Under the pieces are notes generated by a model that saw only the letters and a program-made list of their open reading frames with translations, was not told the origin of the DNA and ran no database searches. A stretch of DNA of 64,000 bases from Acuticoccus kalidii (lineage in GTDB: Bacteria > Pseudomonadota > Alphaproteobacteria > Rhizobiales > Amorphaceae). The position numbers were made by a program, and so were the translations under genes. Below are positions 14,887 through 23,666 of the stretch, piece by piece. The stretch's first letter is position 1. Every line of letters starts with the position of its first letter. The stretch is from contig NZ_JAKGCS010000009.1 in NCBI RefSeq assembly GCF_021556395.1, forward strand, positions 1 to 64,000. Direction: 5' to 3'.

Positions 14887-15867
14887 ATGAACGCTCTGAA
14901 ATACGCCCTCGCGGGCGCGATGATGCTCGCTGTCAGCGCACCGGCCGCGGCGCAGGAGGAAATCCTTTTCGGCATTTCGGCGGCGACGGGATCGCTGCAA
15001 CAGCGCACCGCCGCCGAATTCGCCAAGCGCGCCAACGAGAAGCTCGGCGACAAAGCGGTCGTCAAAGTCTTCGACTCCTCGCAGATCGGCAAGGACAAGG
15101 AGCTTTTGCAGAAGCTGAAGCTCGGCTCGGTCCACCTGTCGCTGCCGACCTCGATCATGTCCTCGGTGTCGGACGAGTTCGCGCTGTTCGACATGCCCTT
15201 CCTGGTCGCCGACCGCGATCATATGGGCCGCATCGAAGAGGCGATCTTCTGGGACAAGATCGCCCCCAGCGTCGAAGATGACGGGTACAAGGTGATTGCC
15301 GTCTGGGAAAACGGCGTGCGCCACATCACCAACAACGAGCGGCCGATCAACGTGCCCGCCGACCTCGAAGGGGTGAAGATCCGCACGCCGCGCTCCACCT
15401 GGCGCGTGAAAATGTTCGAGGAATACGGCGCGAACCCGACGCCGATGGCGTTCTCCGAGGTCTTCACCGCGCTGCAGACCGGCGTGATCGACGGGCAGGA
15501 GAACCCCTATACCAACATCGACGCGGCCAAGCTCAACGAGGTGCAGACTTACCTATCGAAGACCGGCCACGTCTACACGCCCGCCTACCCCACCATGGGC
15601 AAGCGCGTTTACGACAATATGGACCCGGAAATCCGCGACATCCTCGTCGAGACGGCGCTCGAGCTCGAAAGCTGGGCGCGCGAAGAGGGCGCGGCGGACG
15701 ATGCCAAGCTCGAGGAGAAGCTGACCGCCGGCGGCATGGAGTTCAACGTCGCCGATCGTGACGCCTTCGTCGAAGCGTCCAAGCCGATTTACGAGGCGTT
15801 CGCGGCCGAGGTCGAAGGCGGCCAGGAGATGATCGACACGGCGATCTCGCTCGGCACCGCCGACTGA
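14887..15867 (+). CDS. dctP: TRAP transporter solute-binding protein DctP
   Basis: A 326-residue periplasmic binding protein. The signal peptide MNALKYALAGAMMLAVSAPA is followed by AAAQ cleavage. The TRAP/DctP pattern includes the conserved Arg region GVKIRTPRSTWRVKMFEEYG that binds the ligand carboxylate, and EVFTALQTGVIDGQENPYTN. It captures an organic or sugar acid and passes it to the DctQM permease encoded next. GGAGG lies before the ATG. A strong stem-loop separates it from dctQ, consistent with making more binding protein than permease. Confidence 0.92.
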   Translation: MNALKYALAGAMMLAVSAPAAAQEEILFGISAATGSLQQRTAAEFAKRANEKLGDKAVVKVFDSSQIGKDKELLQKLKLGSVHLSLPTSIMSSVSDEFALFDMPFLVADRDHMGRIEEAIFWDKIAPSVEDDGYKVIAVWENGVRHITNNERPINVPADLEGVKIRTPRSTWRVKMFEEYGANPTPMAFSEVFTALQTGVIDGQENPYTNIDAAKLNEVQTYLSKTGHVYTPAYPTMGKRVYDNMDPEIRDILVETALELESWAREEGAADDAKLEEKLTAGGMEFNVADRDAFVEASKPIYEAFAAEVEGGQEMIDTAISLGTAD

Positions 15868-15875
15868 GACGGCTC

Positions 15876-15903
15876 GGCCGGCCCGCCTCGCGGCGAGCCG
15901 GCC
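15876..15903 (+). promoter_or_regulatory. Intercistronic stem-loop after dctP
   Basis: GGCCGGC (15876-15882) pairs with GCCGGCC (15897-15903). After one C/A mismatch, CGCC pairs with GGCG around a TCGC loop. No T-run follows, so it is probably a 3'-end stabiliser or partial terminator that lets dctP mRNA outnumber the permease mRNA. Function inferred from position. Confidence 0.5.
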
Positions 15904-15998
15904 CCCTCCGAGACCTTCATGGCCGGACGACGCGCGTCGCCCGCCTCAGCCGATCATGCCTGCGGGCCGCGTTGCCGGTCCCAATCCCAGAGACCGCG

Positions 15999-16604
15999 AT
16001 GACCGCCCTTGCAACGGTACTGAGGTACCTCCTCGAGGCCATCACGATCGCCATTCTGATTGCACTCGCCGTCGTGGTGGTCGCAGCCGTGGTGGCGCGT
16101 TACGGCTTCAACTCCTCGTTCATCTGGTACGATGAAGTCGCCTCCGTGATGCTCGCCTGGCTCACCTTCTATGGCGCGGCCCTCGCCGCCCTTCGTCGGC
16201 GCCATCTCGGCTTTCCGGGCCTCGTGGTGGCGATGCCCGAACGCTGGCGCCTCGCGACCTTCCTCGCCGGCGACCTCATCGTCATCGTCGTCTTCGGGGC
16301 GATCGGTTATGGCGGGTGGTACATCCTCGATGTGATGGGAAGCGACACGCTGATCTCGCTCGACGTGCCGCTGTCGGTCACGCAATCGGTGGTGCCGATC
16401 GGCGCCGCCCTCTTCATCATCGCAACGCTCCTGTCCGCGCCGGCCGCATGGCGCTCGCTCGCCGCCGGGATCAGCTCCGAAGACGAGGAGATCGCCGAGG
16501 AAATCGCCCGCGCCGGTGGTCACGAGGCGGACGGTCACGAGCCGGTCGGCGCCGGCGGCACGGCCGTCACCGAGGCGCCGCGCGAGACGGGAGCCGGTCG
16601 ATGA
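15999..16604 (+). CDS. dctQ: TRAP transporter small permease DctQ
   Basis: A protein of about 201 residues with four predicted membrane helices, beginning LLEAITIAILIALAVVVVAA. It carries the family motif NSSFIWYDEVASVMLAWLTF, with the Trp/Glu-containing segment typical of DctQ, and RRRHLGFPGLV. The C-terminal tail of about 45 residues is acidic and Gly-rich, longer than usual. The ATG at 15999 is preferred over an in-frame TTG at 15972. Its stop overlaps dctM by four bases. With DctM it forms the Na+-driven TRAP permease. Confidence 0.9.
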   Translation: MTALATVLRYLLEAITIAILIALAVVVVAAVVARYGFNSSFIWYDEVASVMLAWLTFYGAALAALRRRHLGFPGLVVAMPERWRLATFLAGDLIVIVVFGAIGYGGWYILDVMGSDTLISLDVPLSVTQSVVPIGAALFIIATLLSAPAAWRSLAAGISSEDEEIAEEIARAGGHEADGHEPVGAGGTAVTEAPRETGAGR

Positions 16605-17884
16605 TCACGCTCTCCGTCCTCGTCCTCCTCGTTATCCTCATCGCGATCAACGTGCCGATCGCGGTCGCGATTCTGGCGGTCGCGCTCTTCGGCGTCGTCA
16701 TCAACAAGGGGATGTTCGGCCTTTATGACGCCGCCCTCACGGTCTTCGACGGGGCGACCTCGTTCCCGCTGATCGCGATCCCGCTCTTCATTCTCGCCGG
16801 CGCGCTGATGAACACCGGCGGCATCTCCCGCCGCCTCATCGACTTCACCTCGGCGCTGATCGGCTTCGTGCGCGGCGGTCTCGCGATGGTCAATGTCGGC
16901 GTCTCGCTGTTCTTCGCCGAGATCTCGGGGTCCGCCGTCGCCGACGTCGCCGCGATCGGCTCGGTGTTGATCCCCTCGATGAAACGCAAGGGTTATCGCC
17001 CGCGCTTCGCCGCCGCGGTGACGTCCTCCTCCGCCTCGCTGGCGATCATCATCCCGCCGTCGATCCCGATGATCCTCTATGGCGCGATCGCCGACACCTC
17101 GATCACACAGCTCTTCATTGCCGGCATCGTGCCCGGTCTTCTCGGCGGCTTCTCGATGCTGGTGCTGTGTTACTGGTTCGCGGTGCGCTACGACCTGCCG
17201 CGCGAGGAGGCCTTCTCGCTGCGCCGTCTCGGCAAGGCATTCGTGGCGGCCGGGCCGGCGCTCCTCCTGCCGCTCATCATTCTGGGCGGCATCTTCGGCG
17301 GCATCGTCACGGCGACCGAAGGGGCTGGCCTTGCCGTCGTCGCCGCCCTCGTCATCGGGACGCTCGTCTATCGCGAGGTGCGGATCGTCGCGCTCTATCA
17401 CGCCCTCATCGAGGGGGTGACGCAGACCGCGATCGTGATGCTCCTCGTCGCGACATCGGCCGTGCTCGGCCTCTACCTCACCGAATCGGAGGCCCCGCAG
17501 CGCTTCGCCCAGGCGATCATCGGACTGACGGACAACAAGATCTTCGTCCTGATGCTCCTCAACGTGCTTCTCCTGTTCCTCGGGATGATCCTGCACGGAG
17601 CGGCGGCGATCATTCTCGTCACCCCCATCGTGCTGCCGCTGATCCACCAGATGGGCATCGACACGGTGCAGTTCGGCGTGATGCTGACGCTCAACATCGC
17701 GATCGGTCAGCAGACACCGCCGGTCGCGAGCGTGCTCGTCACCGCCTGTTCGATCGCGCGGACCGACATCTGGGGCACGACGCGCACCAACGTGCCGTTC
17801 ATCATTCTGCTGCTCGGCCTTCTCATCCTGGTGACGTATGTGCCATTCGTCTCGTTAGGGCTTGTCGATTGGCTCTATCGATAA
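16601..17884 (+). CDS. dctM: TRAP transporter large permease DctM
   Basis: A 427-residue membrane protein with about 12-13 hydrophobic helices and DctM motifs: FPLIAIPLFILAGALMNTGG, EISGSAVADVAAIGSVLIP, IIIPPSIPMILYGAIADTS and IAIGQQTPPVASVLVTACS. It is the transport subunit of the TRAP system. The start at 16601 overlaps the dctQ stop (ATGA). The first in-frame Met gives a proper N-terminal helix; the longer frame upstream lies inside dctQ. Confidence 0.93.
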   Translation: MITLSVLVLLVILIAINVPIAVAILAVALFGVVINKGMFGLYDAALTVFDGATSFPLIAIPLFILAGALMNTGGISRRLIDFTSALIGFVRGGLAMVNVGVSLFFAEISGSAVADVAAIGSVLIPSMKRKGYRPRFAAAVTSSSASLAIIIPPSIPMILYGAIADTSITQLFIAGIVPGLLGGFSMLVLCYWFAVRYDLPREEAFSLRRLGKAFVAAGPALLLPLIILGGIFGGIVTATEGAGLAVVAALVIGTLVYREVRIVALYHALIEGVTQTAIVMLLVATSAVLGLYLTESEAPQRFAQAIIGLTDNKIFVLMLLNVLLLFLGMILHGAAAIILVTPIVLPLIHQMGIDTVQFGVMLTLNIAIGQQTPPVASVLVTACSIARTDIWGTTRTNVPFIILLLGLLILVTYVPFVSLGLVDWLYR

Positions 17885-17888
17885 GACG

Positions 17889-17938
17889 GTGGCACACCTT
17901 TGCCACGGCAAGGTCCGGTCGGGCATCCGCGCCCGACC
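17889..17938 (+). promoter_or_regulatory. Two hairpins between dctM and the FAH-family gene
   Basis: GTGGCA (17889-17894) pairs with TGCCAC (17901-17906), and GGTCGGGC (17917-17924) pairs with GCCCGACC (17931-17938) around a six-base loop. Neither is followed by a T-run. They could attenuate or protect the downstream message. Function is inferred. Confidence 0.4.
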
Positions 17939-17962
17939 CGGCGGTACACGGAGAATCCTGAA

Positions 17963-19123
17963 ATGGACATGACTGGCGCCCTGCCCACGCAAGGCGATCC
18001 CCTCCTCCTCGGCCGCGTCTGGCGCCCCGGTGTCGGGCCGGCGGTCGTGACGGTGCGAGACGGCGATGTCGTCGACATCACGAACCGCGAGTTCCCGACC
18101 GTGCGTGACGTGACCGAGGCGGCGCATCCCGGCGTCGTCGTGGCCGGCGCGCAGGGCGAAGCGTTCATCGACATCGACGACCTTCTCGCCAATGCCGACG
18201 AGGCGAAGCGCGATCAGGATGCCCCCTATCCGATCTCTCCGATCGATCTTCAGGCGGTGAAGGCGTCGGGCGTCACCTTCGTCACCAGCCTTCTCGAGCG
18301 CGTCATCGAGGAACAGGCGCGCGGCGAGCCCGCCCGCGCCGCAGCCCTGCGCACCGAGATCAACGACGTGATCGGCACCGACCTGTCGAAGCTCGAGCCG
18401 GGCTCGGACGAGGCGATGGAGCTGAAACGCGTCCTGCAGGAACGCGGCGTCTGGTCGCAATATCTCGAGGTCGGCATCGGTCCGGACGCGGAGATCTTCT
18501 CGAAAGCCCAGCCGATGAGCACCGTCGGTCAAGGCGCGTTCGTCGGGATCCACCCGATCTCGAAGTGGAACAACCCGGAGCCCGAGGTCGTCCTCGTGGT
18601 CCGCTCCGACGGCACCATCGTCGGCGCGACGCTCGGCAACGACGTCAACCTGCGCGATGTCGAGGGCCGCTCCGCCCTACTCCTCGGCAAAGCCAAGGAC
18701 AACAACGCCTCCGCCTCGCTCGGCCCCTTCATCCGCCTCTATGATGACGGTTTCGGCGCCGCCGATGTCGCCTCGGCCGAGGTGTCGCTGACGGTCGAGG
18801 GGACTGACGGCTTCCGTCTCGACGGAGCGTCCTCGATGTCGGAAATCAGCCGCAGCCCGGAAAAGCTCGTCGCGGCGACGGTCGGCAAGCATCACCAATA
18901 TCCCGACGGTCTCGTCCTTTATTGCGGCACGATGTTCGCGCCGATCAAGGACCGGGACGGGCCGGGCGAAGGCTTCACCCACCACGAAGGCGACATCGTC
19001 TCCATCGGAACGCCGACGCTCGGGACGCTGGTCAACCGGGTCGTCCATTCGACGAAGGCCCCGCCCTGGACCTTCGGCGCGCGCGCGTTGATGAACAATC
19101 TCGCGAGCCGCGGCCTCCTCTAG
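17963..19123 (+). CDS. Fumarylacetoacetate hydrolase (FAH)-family protein
   Basis: A 386-residue protein with the FAH fold in its C-terminal half. Metal ligands lie in NNPEPEVVLVV and LGNDVNLRDVEG, and the conserved Lys in LGKAKDNNASASLGPF. The size and long N-terminal domain match FAH-family 2-keto-3-deoxy sugar-acid dehydratases/hydrolases rather than classical FAH. Together with the TRAP importer and hydroxyacid dehydrogenase, a step in sugar-acid breakdown, for example a 2-keto-3-deoxypentonate dehydratase, is the best guess. The Met at 17963 follows GGAGAATCCTGAA. A strong terminator follows. Confidence 0.8.
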   Translation: MDMTGALPTQGDPLLLGRVWRPGVGPAVVTVRDGDVVDITNREFPTVRDVTEAAHPGVVVAGAQGEAFIDIDDLLANADEAKRDQDAPYPISPIDLQAVKASGVTFVTSLLERVIEEQARGEPARAAALRTEINDVIGTDLSKLEPGSDEAMELKRVLQERGVWSQYLEVGIGPDAEIFSKAQPMSTVGQGAFVGIHPISKWNNPEPEVVLVVRSDGTIVGATLGNDVNLRDVEGRSALLLGKAKDNNASASLGPFIRLYDDGFGAADVASAEVSLTVEGTDGFRLDGASSMSEISRSPEKLVAATVGKHHQYPDGLVLYCGTMFAPIKDRDGPGEGFTHHEGDIVSIGTPTLGTLVNRVVHSTKAPPWTFGARALMNNLASRGLL

Positions 19124-19155
19124 CAGGCGGCGAAGGCCACCCGATCCGGCGACAG

Positions 19156-19190
19156 AAAGGGCGTCCCGATCCCCTCGGGACGCCCTTTTT
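19156..19190. terminator. Rho-independent terminator, bidirectional
   Basis: A perfect 14-base stem, AAAGGGCGTCCCGA (19156-19169) with TCGGGACGCCCTTT (19175-19188), loop TCCCC, followed by TTTTT (counting the end of the stem). The A-run on the other side lets it also serve the convergent tetR-type gene. Confidence 0.93.
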
Positions 19191-19217
19191 GCGTGCCGCG
19201 CCTCCCGCCCGGCACGA

Positions 19218-19814
19218 TCAGCGCGGCCTTGCCAAGAAGCCGGCGGCGAGGCAGCGGAACGCCTCCACCGCCTTGGCGAGCACCGCTTCGGGCGCCTCGC
19301 TCGCCGCGATCCACAGCGCCGCGTTGAGGGCCGCTCCGTTGAGAAGCCGTGCCGCCGCCTCCGCGTCGACCGGCTTCATCACCCCGTCGGCGATCAACCC
19401 CTCGACCGCCTCGATGGTGAACGCGAGGCAAGCATTCTGGCTCGGCCATTGAGACGGGTCTCCGAGAACCGCCGGCCCGTCGAGAAGAACGATCCGCTGC
19501 ACCTCCGGATCGAGCGCCATCTCGATATAAGCGACGCCTTCGGCGAGAAGCCCCTCCCAAGGATCGGCCGCCTTCAATGCCGCGCGGCGGGCGCATTCGG
19601 CCATCTCCCCGTCGATCGTGTTGACGACGGCGGCGAGAAGGCCGCGCTTGTCGCCGAAATTGTGATAGAGCGCGCCGCGCGTCAGCCCGACCGCCGCCGT
19701 GAGGTCATCCATGGACGCGCCGGCATATCCCTTCTCGGCGAACGCCTTGCGCGCCGCGCCGATCAATTTTTCCCGCGTTTCCTGCATCATCTCGGCGCGC
19801 CGTTTCCCGGCCAT
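19218..19814 (-). CDS. TetR-family transcriptional regulator
   Basis: A 198-residue repressor. The N-terminal helix-turn-helix spans residues 12-60 (LIGAARKAFAEKGYAGASMD and VGLTRGALYHNFGDKRGLLA). The C-terminal helical domain would bind a ligand and form dimers. It is divergent from a RidA-family gene, and three copies of a perfect or near-perfect palindrome lie between them. Self-repression and control of the RidA gene are therefore likely. Ligand unknown. It ends against a bidirectional terminator. Confidence 0.93.
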   Translation of the reverse strand: MAGKRRAEMMQETREKLIGAARKAFAEKGYAGASMDDLTAAVGLTRGALYHNFGDKRGLLAAVVNTIDGEMAECARRAALKAADPWEGLLAEGVAYIEMALDPEVQRIVLLDGPAVLGDPSQWPSQNACLAFTIEAVEGLIADGVMKPVDAEAAARLLNGAALNAALWIAASEAPEAVLAKAVEAFRCLAAGFLARPR

Positions 19815-19829
19815 CCCGTCCTCCTTTTA

Positions 19830-19893
19830 CATACGTAGCGTATGCATATTGACATACGCTACGTATGCGACCACTTCACATACACGGCGTATA
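19830..19893. promoter_or_regulatory. Three TetR-type operators
   Basis: CATACG-TAG-CGTATG at 19830-19844 and CATACG-CTA-CGTATG at 19853-19867 are perfect 6+3+6 palindromes. CATACA-CGG-CGTATA at 19879-19893 is a weaker third copy. Starts are 23 and 26 bases apart. They fill the space between the tetR-type start (19814) and the ridA-type gene. Binding by the adjacent regulator is inferred. Confidence 0.8.
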
Positions 19894-19970
19894 TAAACTT
19901 CATGCGCCGAAACATGAAGCCGAGGCCGCGGGACACGAAAGCCCGATGCCGCACATGAGTGGATCGCAAG

Positions 19971-20369
19971 ATGACACAGCGCCAAGCCATCGTCCGCGCC
20001 GGACGGAACGCCCTTTACGAAAAGTACGGCTACTCCCCCGCCATCCTGTCGGGCGATCTCCTGTTCGTCTCCGGTCAGGTCGGAAGCCATCCCGACGGCA
20101 GCCCCGAGCCCGATTTCGAGCAGCAGGTGACGCTGGCGTTCGACAATCTCGTCGCCGTGCTCGAAGCCGGCGGCGCGACGCTCGACGATATCGTCGACGT
20201 GACGACCTTCCACACCGATCCCGAAACCCAGTTCGATGCGGTGATGCGGGTCAAGTCGCGCTATTTTTCCGAAAAGCCTTATCCCAATTGGACCGCCATT
20301 GGCGTCAACTGGCTCGCCGGCTTCGACTTCGAGATCAAGGTCGTCGCCCGCGTTCCCGCGAAGGCGTAA
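19971..20369 (+). CDS. RidA-family (YjgF/YER057c/UK114) protein
   Basis: A 132-residue protein with the RidA pattern: YSPAILSGDLLFVSGQVGSH, DNLVAVLEAGGATLDDIVDV, and AIGVNWLAGFDFEIKVVARV. RidA enzymes hydrolyse reactive enamine/imine intermediates. This member lacks the exact archetypal Arg environment (the equivalent strand ends IKVVARVPAKA), so it could be a RidA subfamily with a different substrate. ATG 19971 is chosen; a GTG at 19959 is in frame. It is divergent from, and probably repressed by, the TetR-type protein. Confidence 0.85.
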   Translation: MTQRQAIVRAGRNALYEKYGYSPAILSGDLLFVSGQVGSHPDGSPEPDFEQQVTLAFDNLVAVLEAGGATLDDIVDVTTFHTDPETQFDAVMRVKSRYFSEKPYPNWTAIGVNWLAGFDFEIKVVARVPAKA

Positions 20370-20378
20370 GCGGAACGC

Positions 20379-22799
20379 CTATTCCGCCGCCGACGAAAGG
20401 CCCGACCAACCCTGATAGGTCGCGGCCCGCGGCGGGCTTGCGGGGCGCAGATCCCGGCTCGTCAACGCGTGGTTCGGGCTGAAATAGGGATCGGCGAGGA
20501 GCGCGTCGCCCCAGCGGGCCGCCATCAACGCCTTCTCGGCGTCGAGACGGGCGCGCTTTTCCGGGCTCTTGTCGAGCCCGCGCGATTGGGACTCGAGGTG
20601 ATAGGCGGCGGCATAGGGGGTGTAGATCACCCGGTAGCCGGCCGCCGTCACCTTCAGGCAGAGATCGATATCGTTGTAGGCGACGGCGAGATCCTCGTCG
20701 AAACCGCCGACGGCATCGAACACCCCGCGCCGCATCGCCATCAAGGCGGCGGTCACCGCCGACATCGTTTGCACATGGCGAAAGCGGCCATGGTCGGCAC
20801 GAGCAAGATCCGGATGCCCCTTGAGAAGGTGCGAGCCGACCCCGCCGATCCCGAGCGCCACCCCGCAATGCTGGTTGGTTCCGTCGCCATAAGCGAGCCG
20901 GGCGCCGACGATCCCGACATCCGGCCGCGTCGCCTGCCGGACGAGCTCCTCGAGGAGGCCCGGTCGCGGCTCGGCGATATCGTTGTTGACGAAGACGAGA
21001 ATGTCGCCCTTCGCCTGTGCCACGGCGAGATTGTTGAGGCGGGAGAAATTGAACGGGTCCGGCACGCTCAGCACCGAAACGCGCGGATCGGCGGTCAACC
21101 GCGCGAAGGCGTCGAAGGTCTCGTGCTCGGTGCTCTGATTGTCGACGACGATCACCTCGAGCCGCTCGGCCCCGTCCTGGGCGAGGAGCTGGCGGACGAG
21201 CGGCTCGAAGAGCGCGGCCCCGTCACGGGTCGGAATGATCGCGCTGATCGCCGTCTCCGACGCGGGAAGCGGCCACAGGACGCGCCGATCCTCCCCTTCG
21301 ACGACGAGGGGAGACGCACCGCCCGACCGCTCGGCCTCCGCCCGCAACAGCGCCGCGATGAAAGCGGTCCGCCCCTTTTGCGGCGCCGGTGGATCCATCG
21401 AGCGGTGCGCGAGGATGCGCGGGACGTGGCGGATCCCGGCGACGCCGACGGTGCGGGCGATCTTGAGGCACACCATCTCGCCGTCGATCGGGTTCGGAGC
21501 GCTCGCGAGAGCGGCCTCGACCGCCCCGCCCCGCGCCATGGCGAGGCCGGAAAAGACGGCGTCGGTCAAGGCGCGATCGGGGCAGTAAGCGGTCTTGAAA
21601 CGCGGCCTGCGGCGGAGGCCGAGCCCGTCGAGCATGTCGTCGTCGCCGAAAAAGAGCGCGGCGGTCGGCGCCTCACTCGCCACCGACGCGAGGAGAGCCA
21701 ACGCCCCGTCGGCGACCCGATCCCCCGCCCGCACGAACGCGACGAGATCGGTGGACGCGGTGGCCAGCGCCTCGCGAAGCGTCCGCCCCGCGCCCGGCCC
21801 ATAGGGTAGGCTCCGCACCTCGACCGACTGGCCGGACAGCGAGGCCTCGGTCTCCCGCAGCGCCTCCGCCTCCGCCCGGCCGCCACCGGTGCGCTCGATG
21901 AGAACGGAGACCGGCCCACATGCGCCGTGCGGCGCGGGGCGCCATTCGTTCTCTCCGATCCAGCGGTCATATTCGCCTTGGTGCGGCCCGTCGAACGGAG
22001 CCGGATCGGCGTCGGCGGCGATCGGCGCGAGCGGCGGCATCGCGAATGCGGCGTAGGCGCCGGCCGTGCTCGGAGCCAGATGCACGTTCGCCGCCTTGTC
22101 GATCACCATGCCGTCGCGGCCCTTGACGATGACGGCGACCCGGTGGCTGCGCCCGTCGCGCAACCGGGCCGGCGTTCTGAAGCGGAAGCGCATTCGCGAC
22201 GGCAGGATCGGCGCGCCGTTCAACCGCTCGCTTACCCGCTCGGCCCAACCCGGCGTCACGGCGACGGCGGTGTCGGCCCACACCTCGTCGACGATCAGAT
22301 CGAGGATCAGCGGCCCGTGCGCATGAAGCGCGCGGCTTGCATAAAACCAGCCCGCGATCGTGGTCTCGTCAAGCCGGTCGAGCGCACCGAAAGCGCTCGC
22401 CGTCTCGGCCGGCGCGGCCTCTTCCCGCGCGAGATCGGGCCGAATCTCACCCCACGGCCGCGCCTCCCAGGCGATCGGCGGGCCGAGCCGCCCTCCCTCG
22501 AGCCGCGTCACGGCGAGTTCGAGACGCGCATCGCCCCGCTCGGCGGCTTTTTGCGCGGCGATAAAGAGCGCATCCGCATCGATCGGCAACACGAAGCCGC
22601 ACGCGCCGCCACGTTTGCCATGGAGCGCGAGATCGGGACGAACGAGATCGGCCCGCGCCGCGCCGAGCAGCGTCCCCGCGACCCGCGCGGTGACGATCAA
22701 CGGGCGATCGGGGTCGTCGGGCACCCACGCCCATCCCCGTATCTCGCCGGCGCCGATCGCCTCGATATGCCCCTCGAACGCGAACACGCGTATCCACAC
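20379..22799 (-). CDS. Multidomain family 2 glycosyltransferase
   Basis: An 806-residue protein. The N-terminal ~240 residues contain two beta-rich modules with GEIRGWAWVPDDPDRPLIV...RPDLA...GFVLP and TIAGWFYASRALHAHG. A degenerate glycosyltransferase-like middle follows (about 290-490). The C-terminal GT2 domain has AIIPTRDGAALFEPLVRQLL, VVDNQST, the metal-binding-like VFVNNDIAEP, and GGFDEDLAVAYNDIDLCLKV. It probably transfers sugars in capsule, lipopolysaccharide or exopolysaccharide assembly. It has no signal peptide and is expected in the cytoplasm or at the membrane face. It is divergent from four coupled polysaccharide genes. Confidence 0.85.
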   Translation of the reverse strand: MWIRVFAFEGHIEAIGAGEIRGWAWVPDDPDRPLIVTARVAGTLLGAARADLVRPDLALHGKRGGACGFVLPIDADALFIAAQKAAERGDARLELAVTRLEGGRLGPPIAWEARPWGEIRPDLAREEAAPAETASAFGALDRLDETTIAGWFYASRALHAHGPLILDLIVDEVWADTAVAVTPGWAERVSERLNGAPILPSRMRFRFRTPARLRDGRSHRVAVIVKGRDGMVIDKAANVHLAPSTAGAYAAFAMPPLAPIAADADPAPFDGPHQGEYDRWIGENEWRPAPHGACGPVSVLIERTGGGRAEAEALRETEASLSGQSVEVRSLPYGPGAGRTLREALATASTDLVAFVRAGDRVADGALALLASVASEAPTAALFFGDDDMLDGLGLRRRPRFKTAYCPDRALTDAVFSGLAMARGGAVEAALASAPNPIDGEMVCLKIARTVGVAGIRHVPRILAHRSMDPPAPQKGRTAFIAALLRAEAERSGGASPLVVEGEDRRVLWPLPASETAISAIIPTRDGAALFEPLVRQLLAQDGAERLEVIVVDNQSTEHETFDAFARLTADPRVSVLSVPDPFNFSRLNNLAVAQAKGDILVFVNNDIAEPRPGLLEELVRQATRPDVGIVGARLAYGDGTNQHCGVALGIGGVGSHLLKGHPDLARADHGRFRHVQTMSAVTAALMAMRRGVFDAVGGFDEDLAVAYNDIDLCLKVTAAGYRVIYTPYAAAYHLESQSRGLDKSPEKRARLDAEKALMAARWGDALLADPYFSPNHALTSRDLRPASPPRAATYQGWSGLSSAAE

Positions 22800-22821
22800 C
22801 TCACCGGATCGCCAAGCTTAG

Positions 22822-22855
22822 CCAGGCGTTATTTCAAAGCGATCTTAATGCCTGG
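22822..22855. promoter_or_regulatory. Inverted repeat between divergent polysaccharide genes
   Basis: CCAGGCGTTA (22822-22831) and TAATGCCTGG (22846-22855) are inverted with one mismatch and a 14-base spacer. The repeat lies just upstream of the minus-strand glycosyltransferase start (22799) in the 195-base divergent promoter region. A regulator site is the likely role. Confidence 0.4.
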
Positions 22856-22994
22856 GTTCGGGCTGCGGAAGCGCTGTCGCGAGGCGAACACACATGGCCC
22901 GATCGTATGGACCGCGACCGCGCCATGACAGAGGTCATGGCCAACCGGTTCTGCATGGGTTAACTGGTCCCTCGGTATCAGGAATGAGGGCTTT

Positions 22995-23666
22995 GTGAAG
23001 ATTTTCGTTGGCTATGATGCCCGAGAAGACGACGCCTATCGGGTATGTGTCCAATCCATCCTGCGTCACGCGACGGGCCCGGTTTCCGTCCACCCGCTGA
23101 AGCAAGATGTCCTGCGCGAACTCGGCCTCTACACACGCAGCGCCGATGTCGGCGCGGCGACGGCCTTTTCGCTGACGCGATTTCTGACCCCATACCTGGC
23201 CGCGGCCGACGATTATTGCGTCTTCGTCGACTGCGACTTCCTCTTCACGCGCTCCGTGACCGACGTTCTCGACCGGCTCGAGCCGAATAAGGCCGTCCAC
23301 GTCGTCCAGCACGACTACGTGCCGCGTCAGCAGATGAAGATGGACGGCCGCACGCAGAGCACCTATCCGCGCAAAAACTGGTCGTCCTTCATCCTGTTCG
23401 ATGGGCGGCATCCAAAGGTCAAGGCGCTGACGCCGTCGGTCGTGAACACCGAATCGCCCGCCTACCTTCATCGCTTCTCCTGGCTGGAAGACGACGAGAT
23501 CGGCAAGCTCGACCTCACCTGGAACTTCCTCGTCGGCGAATATGATGCGCCGTCGACGCCGCCGGCCTCGATCCACTACACCAATGGCGGCCCCTGGTTC
23601 GAGAATTGCCAGGACGTCGATTTCGCCGATTTGTGGACCAACGAGTACGCCATGCTGCGCCCATGA
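22995..23666 (+). CDS. Glycosyltransferase (GT-A fold, DxD)
   Basis: A 223-residue protein. It begins MKIFVGYDAREDDAYRVCVQ, the nucleotide-sugar strand, and has a DxD motif in DYCVFVDCDFLF near residue 80. A conserved His region follows (SIHYTNGGPWFENC). It resembles short bacterial glycosyltransferases of the GT8-like type. First gene of a four-gene rightward polysaccharide unit; its stop overlaps the next gene by four bases. Donor and acceptor unknown. Confidence 0.75.
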   Translation: MKIFVGYDAREDDAYRVCVQSILRHATGPVSVHPLKQDVLRELGLYTRSADVGAATAFSLTRFLTPYLAAADDYCVFVDCDFLFTRSVTDVLDRLEPNKAVHVVQHDYVPRQQMKMDGRTQSTYPRKNWSSFILFDGRHPKVKALTPSVVNTESPAYLHRFSWLEDDEIGKLDLTWNFLVGEYDAPSTPPASIHYTNGGPWFENCQDVDFADLWTNEYAMLRP

